A stretch of 64,000 nt of DNA from Streptomyces sp. S465 (GTDB lineage: Bacteria; Actinomycetota; Actinomycetes; Streptomycetales; Streptomycetaceae): NCBI RefSeq assembly GCF_026898115.1, contig NZ_CP114036.1, positions 8,922,001 to 8,986,000 of the forward strand, written 5' to 3'. The notes beneath the pieces are model-generated. The model was not told where the DNA came from and did no database searches. It worked only from the letters and a program-made list of their open reading frames with translations. Positions 22,001 through 30,159 of the stretch are shown one piece after another (positions within the stretch are counted from its first letter, which is position 1; each line of letters opens with the position of its first letter). Made by a program: the position numbers and the translations under genes.

Positions 22001-23603
22001 CGAGGCGTGGCAGGAGGTACTCGGCGTGGCGGACATCGGCAGGGAGGACAACTTCTTCTCCCTCGGCGGCGACTCCATCCGCAGTGTCCAGGTGGCCGGG
22101 ACGCTCCACAAGCGGGGGTACGAACTGGACCTGGAGGCGTTCTTCACCACCCCGGTACTGGCCGAACTGGCGTCCCGGCTGCGACGCGCCGACGGGTGCG
22201 CCGACACCGGCGGCCGGACGCCGTTCGAGCTGGTCCCCGCCGCCGACCGCGACTTCCTCCCGGCCGGCCTGGACGACGCCTATCCCATGACCTCCATGCA
22301 GCTGGCCATGGTCTACCACATGGAGGCCGACCCGGGGCGCCGCCCCTACCAGAACGTCAACAGCTACCGGATGTCCGGTGACTTCGACGAGAAGGCGTTC
22401 GCCGCCGCGCTCGCCGAGGCCATCCACCGGCACCCGGTCCTGCGCACCAGTTTCGACCTGGTCTCCTTCAGCGAACCGATGCAACTGGTCCACCGGGACG
22501 CGCCGGTGCCCCTGAAGGTGGAGGATCTGCGTGCGGTGGGCGAGTCCGAGCAGCTGACCCGCGTCACGGACCTGGCGCTGCGCGAATGGGCCGTCCCCTT
22601 CGACCTCACCACCGCCCCACTGCTGCGGGTCGTCGTGCAACGCCTCGCCGAGGACGTCTACCAGCTCACCCTGGTCGAACACCACGCCATCCTGGACGGC
22701 TGGAGCTTCACCTCGCTCTTCGCCGAACTGCTGGAGCGGCACGCCGCACTGCGCGACGACCCGGCGTCCCCTCCGCCGCCGGCGCCCACCTCCCTCTTCC
22801 GGGACTACGTGGCCCTGGAGGCCGCCGCCAAGGTGTCCGCGGTGTCGCGGGAGTTCTGGGCACGGCGGATGTCCGGGGTCCGCCCGACCCGGTTGGGCAG
22901 CACCGCGAAGCGGGGTGAGGGACGCGGTGCCGACACGGGCGTGGTGGAGCGCGTGCTGCCGGACGCGCTGGCCGCCCGCGTCCCGGCGTTGGCCGCGGCC
23001 GGCGGGGTCGGCGCGAAGAGCGTCGCGCTGGCCGCCCATGTGGCGGCGATCTCCCGGCTGGCCCGCACCCATGAGGTGGTGACCGGGCTCACCGTCAACG
23101 GCAGGCTGGAGGACGGGGCCGGTACCGAGGCCCGCGGTGTCTTCCTGAACACCGTCCCGCTGCGCGTACCGCTCGACGGGCAGACCTGGACCTCCCTGGT
23201 GCGCGAGGTGCACCAGCAGGAGAGCGAGATCACGCCGCACCGCAGGACGCCGTACAGCGAGATCGCAAGACACCTGGCCGACCCCACCCTGGACTGCAGC
23301 TTCACCTTCAACCGGTTCCACGCCCTGGGCCGTCTCCCGGCCGCGCAGACCCGCATCGTGGACCCGCGGCTCGGTGTGGAGCCGACGGTGCGCCGGGAAC
23401 CCAACCACTTCGCGCTGAACGTGGCGTTCGTCCAGGACCCGACGTCGGACCGGGCCATGCTGATCGTGGACAGCGCGGACAGCTCCCTGACACCCGATCA
23501 GCTCCACCAGTACGTCGCCGACTTCCTGGCGGCGATCCAGCACATGGCCGACGTACCGGACGGCTCCGTCACCACGTGGCGGGGCGGAGAGGGACCCCGA
23601 TGA
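19080..23603 (+). CDS. Nonribosomal peptide synthetase, C-A-PCP-C
   Basis: The product is 1507 aa. C1 (about 15-450) carries HHIIWDE. The A domain spans about 467-955 (IFTSGSTGRPKGVE, NMYGITETTVHV, YRTGDLARW, LTSNGKVDR). Its pocket reads D-F-W-S-V-G-M-V-H-K, matching threonine-type codes. The PCP has FSLGGDSIRSV with Ser near 999. A second C domain (about 1057-1500) has a canonical HHAILDG and ends the protein. There is no thioesterase, reductase or epimerase domain. Terminal C domains can release by attack of an amine or by cyclisation. With the upstream enzyme the predicted order is X-Ser-Thr. MbtH overlaps its stop. Confidence 0.93.
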   Translation: MSAFWQPIVRAGEPTAPLSAGQRSLWFLDRWAPGTATYNLPWVQRLSGRLDPALVERALRGVVERHEALRTVFSAALGEPRQVVRAEAEVPFTVRDLTEEPDPESRSALLLHDVVRRPFDLERGPLLRGCLLKTGQDRWILAVVFHHIIWDELSTAVFERELAELYTAAEHGRPPALEPLPVQFTDYARWQRERMTGAAYERELKYWEERLGDAPESLALPTDRRRPAAQTFRGATATVPLPGDLLDRTREVARHEGATGFMVLLAAFAALVHRHTGQSDLVLGTPVAGRDRLELEGLLGYFVNMLPLRIDTGAEPTFRHLLERVRDGVLEDFDHQDVPFQAVVDRVLAGRPAGHSPLVHVVFGYHDGRGADRLRLGDAIGHPVPTDTGTAKFDLIWSVCDEDTGARLEVEYNTDLFDEATVVRMARRWVRLLDAVLADPEAGIARVDLLTDEDRAVVQPVAAPRVPAGARLHETFERIVAAHPEHIAVSHGEERLTYAQLNARANRLARFLRSRGIERGDRVGLSLERGPAQVEAVLAVLKAGAAYVPVNPADPVDRQELVFGDARVRLVLRDEDVAAAAASRTWPEGNLSLAGSAEDSAYVIFTSGSTGRPKGVEVAHRNVTALFEAAAGRFGFHADDVWTAFHSYAFDFSVWEMWGALLYGGRLVVVPLATARAPGRFAELLVRERVTVVSQTPSALAQLTSALADIPVPAEDLRWVVLGGEALQPHHVATWFERAKAPAARLCNMYGITETTVHVTAHHIESAGSFEHSVIGRPLPHLSVAVLDPHGAPVPIGVVGEMVVGGAGVAKGYVGNPRLTAHRFAPGPVPGDTSPWYRTGDLARWRGDGTLEYHGRGDDQVKIRGFRIEPGEIRHALLAHPQVHDCAVVAHQDPDAPPHLVAYVVGEAGAAEVRAFLGARLPAHLVPSIVMSLDELPLTSNGKVDRRALPRPRAEAERGTGHTAPETDAERLVAEAWQEVLGVADIGREDNFFSLGGDSIRSVQVAGTLHKRGYELDLEAFFTTPVLAELASRLRRADGCADTGGRTPFELVPAADRDFLPAGLDDAYPMTSMQLAMVYHMEADPGRRPYQNVNSYRMSGDFDEKAFAAALAEAIHRHPVLRTSFDLVSFSEPMQLVHRDAPVPLKVEDLRAVGESEQLTRVTDLALREWAVPFDLTTAPLLRVVVQRLAEDVYQLTLVEHHAILDGWSFTSLFAELLERHAALRDDPASPPPPAPTSLFRDYVALEAAAKVSAVSREFWARRMSGVRPTRLGSTAKRGEGRGADTGVVERVLPDALAARVPALAAAGGVGAKSVALAAHVAAISRLARTHEVVTGLTVNGRLEDGAGTEARGVFLNTVPLRVPLDGQTWTSLVREVHQQESEITPHRRTPYSEIARHLADPTLDCSFTFNRFHALGRLPAAQTRIVDPRLGVEPTVRREPNHFALNVAFVQDPTSDRAMLIVDSADSSLTPDQLHQYVADFLAAIQHMADVPDGSVTTWRGGEGPR

Positions 23604-23794
23604 GTGAACCACGACCGCCGGAGACCTACACGGTGGTGGTCAACGACGCCGGCCAGTACTCGGTGTGGCCGGCCCACCGGGCGGTGCCCGGAGGCTGGCG
23701 GGAGACCGGCTTCCGGGGCGACCGGGACAGCTGCCTCGACCACGTCGAGCAGGTGTGGGAGGGGCCGCGCCCCGCCACGCCGCGTCCCGCCTGA
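23600..23794 (+). CDS. MbtH-like NRPS accessory protein
   Basis: The product is 64 aa; ATG 23600 overlaps the NRPS stop (ATGA). The family pattern is present: NDAGQYSVWP (NxExQxSxWP) and VPGGWRETG, followed by SCLDHVEQVWEGPRP. The usual end WTDMRP is changed to WEGPRP. MbtH proteins bind adenylation domains and aid their folding and activity. Its placement directly after the two synthetases indicates it serves this locus. Confidence 0.92.
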   Translation: MSEPRPPETYTVVVNDAGQYSVWPAHRAVPGGWRETGFRGDRDSCLDHVEQVWEGPRPATPRPA

Positions 23795-23913
23795 TCCCCC
23801 GGCGGGCCGGCCCCGGGGAGGGGGTGAGGCACCTGGAGTTCCGCGCCCCGGACACCGGAGCACCGTCTGCCACCCCTCGCCAACCGATCGCCCGACAACC
23901 CAAGGAGTGCAAC

Positions 23914-24588
23914 ATGTCGCGTCAGAAGGGCACCGGCCCGGGTGCGTTCAGCCCCGAGGGAGACCCGGTCGAGCTGTACTCGATCCTGCGGGCCGGCCGG
24001 ACGCCCCAGGTGGTGGACAGCGCACTGCCCCGCGAAGCCTCGGTACTGGAACTCGGCGCGGGCACTGGACGTGTCACCCACCCGCTGATCGCCCTGGGGC
24101 ACCGGGTGGTCGCGGTCGACCACAGCGCCGAGATGCTGGCCAGGATCGAGGGAGCCGAAACCGTCCACGCCGAGATCCCGGACCTGCGGCTCGGCCGGAC
24201 CTTCGACGCCGTGGTGCTCGGCTCCTGCCTGGTCAACCTCACCGACGCGGAAGTGCGCTACGAGATGATGGCCACGGCCAGGCGCCATGTGCGCCCCGGC
24301 GGCAGCGTACTGATCGAACGGGCACTGCCCGAGTGGTTCACCGGGGTCGGCGAACCCAGGGTGTGGGACGACCTCACCGCCACCCTGCTCAACGTGGAGC
24401 GGCTCACCCCCGATCTGGTGCGCGCGTTGATGGAGTACCGCTGGCAGGGGCGCCGTTGGACGCACCTCCAGATCGTCCAGTTCCTCGACGACAGCACCAT
24501 CGACACCTACCTGGAGGCGGTCGGGCTGCGTCGCAAGGAATGGATCACCGAGGACACCTCATGGCTCGCCGCCTGCCCCGTCAGCTGA
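23914..24588 (+). CDS. SAM-dependent methyltransferase of the NRPS cluster
   Basis: The product is 224 aa; ATG 23914 follows AAGGAG. VLELGAGTGRVTHPLIALG is motif I of class I methyltransferases, VVAVDHSAEML is the acidic loop, and FDAVVLGSCLVNLTD with RPGGSVLIER follow. Downstream of motif I it resembles small-molecule methyltransferases such as those acting on amino or hydroxyl groups. The stop is 26 bp before the thioesterase start. It probably decorates the peptide or a carrier-bound residue. Whether N- or O-methylation is performed cannot be told. Confidence 0.88.
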   Translation: MSRQKGTGPGAFSPEGDPVELYSILRAGRTPQVVDSALPREASVLELGAGTGRVTHPLIALGHRVVAVDHSAEMLARIEGAETVHAEIPDLRLGRTFDAVVLGSCLVNLTDAEVRYEMMATARRHVRPGGSVLIERALPEWFTGVGEPRVWDDLTATLLNVERLTPDLVRALMEYRWQGRRWTHLQIVQFLDDSTIDTYLEAVGLRRKEWITEDTSWLAACPVS

Positions 24589-24614
24589 TCAGCCCAAGAG
24601 AGCGAGGCGCCTTC

Positions 24615-25397
24615 GTGCACGCTTCCCGCACGGCCCCCCGGACCGAGGGAGACTGGTTCTGGCTACCGGTGCCCCGCCCGCACGCCGCCATCCGACTGCT
24701 CTGTTTCCCCCACGCGGGTGGGGACGCCACCGCCTTCACCTCGCTCGGCCGGCTGCTGCCCGAGGAGATCGAGCTGTGGGGGGTGCGGATGCCCGCGCGG
24801 GGCGGGCGCGCCCGCGACCCCTACCCGGAGAGTTTCGGCGCACTGGTCCACGCGGTCGGCGAGGCCGCGCTGCCCCACCTCGACCGGCCTTACGCCGTGC
24901 TCGGCCAGAGCATCGGCGCACTGGTCGGCTATGAGGTGGCCAGGAAGCTGAGCGCCCGGCTGGCCCCGACGGCCTGCGTCGTCATCGGATTCGCGCCCCC
25001 GCACACGTGGCGGGAGACACCCGGTTCCGGCGGCGACGCCGACGTGCGCGACCTGGTGGACTTCATGCTCCGCAACGACGCGCGGGCCGGCGCGGTGATC
25101 ACCCATCCGGCCCTGCGGGAGATGGTGCGACGGGTGCTCCTGGCCGACATGGGTCTGGTCCGCAGCTACCGGGACCCGGGCACCGGACCGCTGGACTGCC
25201 CCCTCCAGGCCATCCTCGGGGCCGACGACGAGGCGGTCACCGCGGGGGAGATGGAGGAGTGGAAACGCTGCTCCACCGGTGGCCACCGGCTCGATGTGCT
25301 GCCGGCCGGGCATCTGGTGATCCAGTCCGGCGAGACCGCCGCGCGGCAGGTGGCCGCCATCGTCGGGGACCTGCTGCTGCCGTCCCTGTACCAGTGA
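24615..25397 (+). CDS. Type II thioesterase
   Basis: The product is 260 aa from GTG 24615; an ATG at 24561 in the same frame lies inside the methyltransferase gene and is less likely. LLCFPHAGGDATAF is the conserved start of the GrsT/RifR family. YAVLGQSIGALVGYEVAR contains the nucleophile in GQSIG, where GHSMG is usual. CPLQAILGADDEAVT has the Asp and LPAGHLVIQ the His. Such enzymes clear misloaded residues from carrier proteins. As the terminal module has no thioesterase, it could also help in release, but that is speculation. Confidence 0.9.
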   Translation: MHASRTAPRTEGDWFWLPVPRPHAAIRLLCFPHAGGDATAFTSLGRLLPEEIELWGVRMPARGGRARDPYPESFGALVHAVGEAALPHLDRPYAVLGQSIGALVGYEVARKLSARLAPTACVVIGFAPPHTWRETPGSGGDADVRDLVDFMLRNDARAGAVITHPALREMVRRVLLADMGLVRSYRDPGTGPLDCPLQAILGADDEAVTAGEMEEWKRCSTGGHRLDVLPAGHLVIQSGETAARQVAAIVGDLLLPSLYQ

Positions 25398-25457
25398 GTC
25401 ACTCGCCGATGACGGGCCGAGGAACCGCAACCGATGCCGGCAGACCTAAGGACCAGC

Positions 25458-26684
25458 ATGAACACGGTAACCCGTACGACCGCCCTGCCCGACCTCACCG
25501 ACCCCGCGTTCTGGGCGCGCGAGGACAGCCACCTGATCCTCCGTGAGCTGCGCCGCCGGGCGCCGTTGTGGCGACTGGAGTCGGCCGCGGAGGGGCCGCT
25601 GTGGTGCGTGCTCTCCTACGCGTTGGCCGGCGAGGTCCTGGGCGACGCGGCCCGGTTCAGCTCCGAGCGCGGATCTCTGCTGGGCACCGGCAGGGACCGG
25701 GCGCCGGCCGGCGCGGGGAAGATGATGGCGCTCACCGACCCGCCGCGCCACCGGGAGCTGCGGAATCTGGTGCTGCCGTTCTTCACCAAGCGGAAGGCGG
25801 CCGAGCTCAGCGGACGGGTGGCCGACCTGACCCGGCAGGTGGTGCACGGCGCGCTGGAAGCGGCGGAGACCGACTTCGTCAGGGACATCAGCACGGCGGT
25901 TCCGCTGACCGTCATGTGCGATCTGCTCGGTGTCCCGGACGAGGACCGGGACCATGTGGTGCGGATGTGCGACCGGGCGTTCCTCGGCGACACCCCCGCA
26001 GAGCGCGCCGAGGCGCACCAGCAACTGCTGCCCTACCTGTTCGCCCTCGGGCTGCGTCGCCGGGCCGACCCGCGGGACGACATCATCAGCTCACTGGTCA
26101 CCCACGAGGTGGACGGCCGTCGGCTGCCGCTGGACGAGGCTCTGCTCAACTGCGACAACATCCTGGTCGGCGGGGTGCAGACGGTACGACACACCTCGAC
26201 CATGGCGATGCTCGCGCTGACCCGGCACCCGGACGCCTGGCAGGCCATGCGCGAGGACGGATACGACCCCGAGCTCGGGGTCGAGGAGCTGCTGCGCTGG
26301 ACCTCGGTGGGCCTGCACGTGCTGCGCACGGCCCGGACGGACACCGAACTCGCCGGACAGCGCATCCGGGCAGGGGACCGAGTGGTGGTCTGGACACCGG
26401 CCGCCAACAGGGACGAGGCGGAGTTCGAGGACCCCGGCCGACTGCGGCTGGACCGCACCCCGAACCGGCATCTGGCCTTCGGCTGGGGACCGCACTACTG
26501 CATCGGTGCGCCACTGGCCCGGGTGGAGCTGGCCTCGCTCTTCGGCGCCCTGGCCGAGGTGGCCGAAGGGGTCGAGGTGCTGCGGCCACCGGTGCCCAAC
26601 CGCTCCCTCATCAACTTCGGGCTCGACTCCCTCGTGGTGCGCCTGCACGCGAGGGAAACGGCCGGCCGGCCGCGCCCGGTCTGA
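25458..26684 (+). CDS. Cytochrome P450 of the NRPS cluster
   Basis: The product is 408 aa; ATG 25458 follows TAAGGA. The haem loop is HLAFGWGPHYCIGAPLARVE, with the ligating Cys in the FGxGxHxCxG pattern. The K-helix EELLRW gives ExxR. The I-helix reads NILVGGVQTVRHTSTM: the usual AGxE/DTT centre is GGVQTV, so the acid of the acid-alcohol pair is replaced by Gln while the Thr remains. Altered I-helices are known in P450s that act on carrier-bound amino acids. Hydroxylation of a PCP-bound residue or of the peptide is the likeliest role. It is the last co-directional gene of the cluster. Confidence 0.9.
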   Translation: MNTVTRTTALPDLTDPAFWAREDSHLILRELRRRAPLWRLESAAEGPLWCVLSYALAGEVLGDAARFSSERGSLLGTGRDRAPAGAGKMMALTDPPRHRELRNLVLPFFTKRKAAELSGRVADLTRQVVHGALEAAETDFVRDISTAVPLTVMCDLLGVPDEDRDHVVRMCDRAFLGDTPAERAEAHQQLLPYLFALGLRRRADPRDDIISSLVTHEVDGRRLPLDEALLNCDNILVGGVQTVRHTSTMAMLALTRHPDAWQAMREDGYDPELGVEELLRWTSVGLHVLRTARTDTELAGQRIRAGDRVVVWTPAANRDEAEFEDPGRLRLDRTPNRHLAFGWGPHYCIGAPLARVELASLFGALAEVAEGVEVLRPPVPNRSLINFGLDSLVVRLHARETAGRPRPV

Positions 26685-26840
26685 GCACCGTGTCGAACGC
26701 GGCCGCGCCGCACAGGTCCGCGCCCCGACGCGGACGGGGATCGAGGGACCGGGCGGGCCCTCGTTCCCCGTGCCACCGAGCCGACGTGGGGGAGTGCGGC
26801 GTCACTCGGCCGGATCGGTCTCCCAGGGACGCGGGGGCTC

Positions 26841-27044
26841 GGCACGTCCAGCGACCACCTCACCGACTCCGGCATCACCGCGATCGCCACGGGAGTCTTC
26901 GACGAGTACGGCATCTGCGCGACGATCGCCGTCGTGGGCACGATCCGCACGCTGCCGGTGGACGGCGGTCCCTTCCGCGACGACCTCCTGTCCGCGGCCG
27001 CCTCGATCTCCGAGCGCATGGGCGGCGTGGTACCCGTGGCGTGA
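26841..27044 (+). pseudogene. C-terminal fragment resembling an IclR-family effector domain
   Basis: The 433-bp gap between the P450 and nucleotidyltransferase genes holds a short frame ending at 27044. It reads GITAIATGVFDEYGICATIAVVG and then LLSAAASISERMG, about 67 residues. This resembles the end of IclR ligand-binding domains (GxxxVAAPVFDxxGxxVAALSVxG ... LSxRLG). No start codon or N-terminal domain is evident. I treat it as a decayed fragment. Nothing else is seen in the gap. Confidence 0.4.
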
Positions 27045-27118
27045 CGCGAGGGGTCCATCGGGACGCAGGGACGGCACCCTGGACTTCCCGCCTCGGGAGA
27101 GCGAAAGGAACACGGGCC

Positions 27119-27610
27119 ATGACCGGCGACGATGTGCTGGAGATCCTGGACACGCTCCGAAAGGCCGGCGCGGACGTCTGGATCGGTGGCGGCTGGGGCA
27201 TCGACGCCCTGCTGGGCAGGCAGACCCGGCCGCACCGCGATCTGGATCTCATGCACCGCCAGGAACAGGAGCCGGCGGTCGTCGCGGCCCTCGCCGAGGT
27301 CGGCTTCACCGAATCGCTCAACTGGCGCCCCGTGCGATTCGTCGTCGCCGATACGGCGGGACGCGAGATCGACCTGCACCCCCTGGTCTTCACACCGGAT
27401 GGACGCGCCACCCAGGCTTCGCCGGAACCAGGGCGCCCGTTCATCTATCCGGCAGCGTGCTTCGTCACCGGCGTAATTCAGCACCGCACCGTTCCCTGTC
27501 TCTCCGCCGACCAGCAGGTCTACTTCCACCAGGGCTACGAGCCCACCGACCGCGACCGCCACGACATGGCCCGGCTCCGCGAAGCGTTCGGGATCGCCAC
27601 GCACTTCTGA
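27119..27610 (+). CDS. ANT(2'')/Lnu-like nucleotidyltransferase
   Basis: The product is 163 aa; ATG 27119 follows GAAAGGAAC. The active-site segment VWIGGGWGIDALLGRQTRPHRDLDL matches the aminoglycoside and lincosamide nucleotidyltransferase fold, with the metal-binding acidic residues in HRDLDL. REIDLHPLVF could supply a third acid. Family members transfer AMP from ATP to antibiotic hydroxyls, giving resistance. Many chromosomal actinobacterial homologues have no known substrate. Its place after the NRPS cluster might suggest self-protection, but 434 bp and a gene remnant separate them. Confidence 0.8.
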   Translation: MTGDDVLEILDTLRKAGADVWIGGGWGIDALLGRQTRPHRDLDLMHRQEQEPAVVAALAEVGFTESLNWRPVRFVVADTAGREIDLHPLVFTPDGRATQASPEPGRPFIYPAACFVTGVIQHRTVPCLSADQQVYFHQGYEPTDRDRHDMARLREAFGIATHF

Positions 27611-27744
27611 GCCGCTCCACTCGGCGGAACCTCGTGAGCCGCGTGTCCCGGCTTCATGTGATGTGTCACGAGCGGGTACACGTCTTGTGGCGGAACGTCC
27701 ACCGGGGGAACGGGCGGACGTGTGGTTCGCTTAGAGTGCCGGTC

Positions 27745-28590
27745 ATGTCTCAGCCAATGATCTTCGAGCGCACCGCTCAGCACCAGCAGTCCACCCGGAT
27801 ACCGTCCCGACGGAAGAAGCAGACCCTGATCGCGGCCATCGGCATCGGCCTGGCCGTCGTCCTGAGCGGGTGCAACGACGACACCGGCGATGCCACGGAC
27901 AACGACACCAGCGCCGCGGGGTCGAAGTCGCCCTCGGCGGCGTCATCCCCGTCCTCTGCGTCCTCCGCCCCGGCGAGCCCCTCGGGCGATCAGCCGTCGG
28001 TCGCGGGATGGCAGACGCAGACCGCGCAGAAGCACCACTTCCGCTACGACGTGCCCGCCAAGGCCGCCAAGTGGAAGGTCCTCGGCGAGGACACGGCCCT
28101 CTCCTACACGGACAAGGACGGCCGGCCGATCGTCGTCATGACCGCGGCCGCCAACTACCGCGAGGGCGGCTGCGCGTCGAGTCCCAACCCGAAGGCATTC
28201 GGCGAGGCGGGCAAGGGCCAGCTGGCCACCGTCGGCACCACGGGCGGCGGCAAGGACGGCACCCTCCAGGAGAACGCGCGTAACTGGGCGGGCAACTGGG
28301 GCTTCGCCGCGTACGGCGGTGCGGACCACAAGCCCGAGATCGAGGTCAGTCAGGCCAAGCCGTGGAAGCAGGGTGGCATCGACGGCTACACCGCGACCGC
28401 CCAGGTGACCGTCACCAACCGCCCCAGCTCATGCGTCCCGCCGAAGGCCGTCGTGCACAGCATCGCGCAGAAGCTCCCCGACGGCACCATGCACGGCTGG
28501 GTGATCTACGCGGACCAAGGGGTGCCGAACGCGCTGACGGACGCCGAGATCAAGAAGATCATGAGCACGGTCCGGTCCACCGGCAGCTGA
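27745..28590 (+). CDS. Secreted lipoprotein with Ser/Ala/Pro linker
   Basis: The product is 281 aa from ATG 27745. A basic start (RIPSRRKKQ) and hydrophobic helix lead to the lipobox LSGC, with the lipidated Cys near residue 43. A low-complexity Ser/Ala/Pro linker follows, then a domain from about residue 90 to the end (HFRYDVPAKAAKWKVLG ... IKKIMSTVRSTGS). It contains two Cys (GGCASS and SSCVPP) that could form a disulfide. The overall form is that of an actinobacterial lipoprotein (possibly DUF8017); function unknown. A long hairpin follows its stop. Confidence 0.82.
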   Translation: MSQPMIFERTAQHQQSTRIPSRRKKQTLIAAIGIGLAVVLSGCNDDTGDATDNDTSAAGSKSPSAASSPSSASSAPASPSGDQPSVAGWQTQTAQKHHFRYDVPAKAAKWKVLGEDTALSYTDKDGRPIVVMTAAANYREGGCASSPNPKAFGEAGKGQLATVGTTGGGKDGTLQENARNWAGNWGFAAYGGADHKPEIEVSQAKPWKQGGIDGYTATAQVTVTNRPSSCVPPKAVVHSIAQKLPDGTMHGWVIYADQGVPNALTDAEIKKIMSTVRSTGS

Positions 28591-28613
28591 CACGATCGAA
28601 CTGAAGCGAGGAA

Positions 28614-28660
28614 GGCGCAGGACCTGAACCCCGGCCACCGGCGAGTGCGGGTCCTGCGCC
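28614..28660. terminator. Hairpin after the lipoprotein gene
   Basis: GGCGCAGGACC and GGTCCTGCGCC form an 11-bp perfect stem separated by 25 bases, 23 bp past the lipoprotein stop. Confidence 0.6.
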
Positions 28661-28801
28661 GGAGTTGCAATCCGCCGGACACGCGCATGTGTTCGTGTGA
28701 TCACCCGTTCGTGAGTTCCGTCGTTCTCTCGCTCCCCGCGAGACGATGCTGAAGAGGGGGCGCGCGACCGGCGACGCCCCCGAGGGGTGAGGGGAGAAGG
28801 C

Positions 28802-29080
28802 GTGGCTGGGGATACCGGACGCCGTGGGGACCTGGACGAGCAGGCGGTGTTGCTGGTGGCGGGTCTTGCCGATGTGGCCGTGAGCACTCTGGGTTCGGCC
28901 GTGGGAGCGGTGCGCGGGTTGTTGCGCCGTTCGGACACCGCGCAGCTGGCCGCGGACGCCGAGCGGGATCTGATGGCGCGCGGGCGCCTGGCTCTGGACC
29001 GGTATGCGGCTGTGCCGCCGGCCCACCTCGAGGTGCTGGCTCAGCATGTCCTGGCCCGGCAGGCGGGCGATGGCGCCTGA
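28802..29080 (+). CDS. Small helical protein upstream of polyprenyl synthase
   Basis: The product is 92 aa from GTG 28802, preceded by GGGGAGAAGG; a GTG at 28787 is possible. It is a mostly helical, Ala/Leu/Arg-rich protein (VLLVAGLADVAVSTLGSAVGAVRGLL ... AERDLMARGRLALDRY). One moderately hydrophobic helix could lie on a membrane. It overlaps the polyprenyl synthase start by 11 bp, so the two are translationally linked and the product may assist that enzyme. I do not recognise the family. Confidence 0.7.
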   Translation: MAGDTGRRGDLDEQAVLLVAGLADVAVSTLGSAVGAVRGLLRRSDTAQLAADAERDLMARGRLALDRYAAVPPAHLEVLAQHVLARQAGDGA

Positions 29081-30125
29081 CCGGGGGGACGCGTCGACGT
29101 TCAAGGACCGTGTCGACGGCGTGCTGTGGCGGTTCGTGGGGGCGGAAGCCGACCGGCTGGCAGCCATCGACGCGGCCCTCGATCCGGTCGCCGATCAGCT
29201 GCGGGCGGCGGTGGTGGCAGGCAAGCGGCTGCGGGCGGCGTTCTGCTACTGGGGCTGGCGGGCGGCCGGGCAGCCGGACAGTGACGCCATGGTGCGGGCG
29301 GCGGCCTCGATGGAGCTGGTGCACGCCGCGGCGGTGGTCCATGACGACCTGATCGACGACAGCCCGCTCCGGCGTGGCCGGCCCACCGTCCACATGGCAT
29401 TGCGGTCCGCCGTGGCCGGTCGGCCCCGGGCCGCGCACACCGGACAGGCGCTGGCGATGCTCGTGGGCGACCTGCTGATGTCGCTCGCGGGACAGCTGTT
29501 CGCGACCAGCGGTCTGCCCGCCGCGTACCTCGGCCGGGCACGCCCGCTGTGGGGGACCCTGGCACGGGAGCTGATCGCCGGTGAGTGCCTGGAGATCCTG
29601 CACACCGCGGGCACCCCCGACGTGGCGGCTTCGCTGAAGGTGGTGCGCTACAAGACCGCCAAGTACACCGTCGAGCAGCCGCTGCTGATCGGCGGCGCCC
29701 TGGCCGGGGCCGGGGACCGGCTGTGCGCGGGCTACTCCGGCTACGGTGTGCCGCTGGGGGAGGCGTTCCAGCTGCGGGACGATCTCCTCGGACTGTTCGG
29801 CGACGAGCGGCTCACCGGCAAGTCCGCCGCGGATGACCTGCGCGGCCACCGCCCCACCGCGCTGCTGGCGGAGACGTGGCGCCTGGCCGACGACACCGAG
29901 CGTGAGCGGCTGCGTGCCCTGCTCGGGCGTCCGGACCCGGACGGGGAGTGCCTCGACACGGTACGGGAGCTGATGCGCCGCCTGAAGGCGCCGGACCGCG
30001 TCGAGGTGATGATCGGCGAACGGGTCGACGCGGCACTCGCCGCGCTGGACACGCTGCACCTGCCCGCGCCCTCGGCCGAAGCCCTGCACGCCCTGGCGCA
30101 CTCGGCCACGGTTCGCCAGTACTGA
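29070..30125 (+). CDS. Polyprenyl (trans-isoprenyl) diphosphate synthase
   Basis: The product is 351 aa from ATG 29070. The first Asp-rich motif is VVHDDLIDDSPLRRGRPT (DDxxD plus the Arg/Gly tail). The second is FQLRDDLLGLFGD, where the DDxxD is DDLLG, so the last acid is missing or shifted. KTAKYTVEQPLLIGGALAG matches the conserved helix between them. These enzymes add isopentenyl units to allylic diphosphates; chain length cannot be set reliably here. It lies between a small overlapping gene and an MpaB-type oxygenase. Confidence 0.88.
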   Translation: MAPDRGDASTFKDRVDGVLWRFVGAEADRLAAIDAALDPVADQLRAAVVAGKRLRAAFCYWGWRAAGQPDSDAMVRAAASMELVHAAAVVHDDLIDDSPLRRGRPTVHMALRSAVAGRPRAAHTGQALAMLVGDLLMSLAGQLFATSGLPAAYLGRARPLWGTLARELIAGECLEILHTAGTPDVAASLKVVRYKTAKYTVEQPLLIGGALAGAGDRLCAGYSGYGVPLGEAFQLRDDLLGLFGDERLTGKSAADDLRGHRPTALLAETWRLADDTERERLRALLGRPDPDGECLDTVRELMRRLKAPDRVEVMIGERVDAALAALDTLHLPAPSAEALHALAHSATVRQY

Positions 30126-30159
30126 CCTGCTTTCCGGCCGGCACACAAGGAGCACTGCC

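Noticed and set aside
27650..27680. CRP-like site TGTGATGTGTCACG before the lipoprotein
   Set aside because: The spacer between GTGA and TCAC is 4 bp instead of 6, so it does not fit the consensus.
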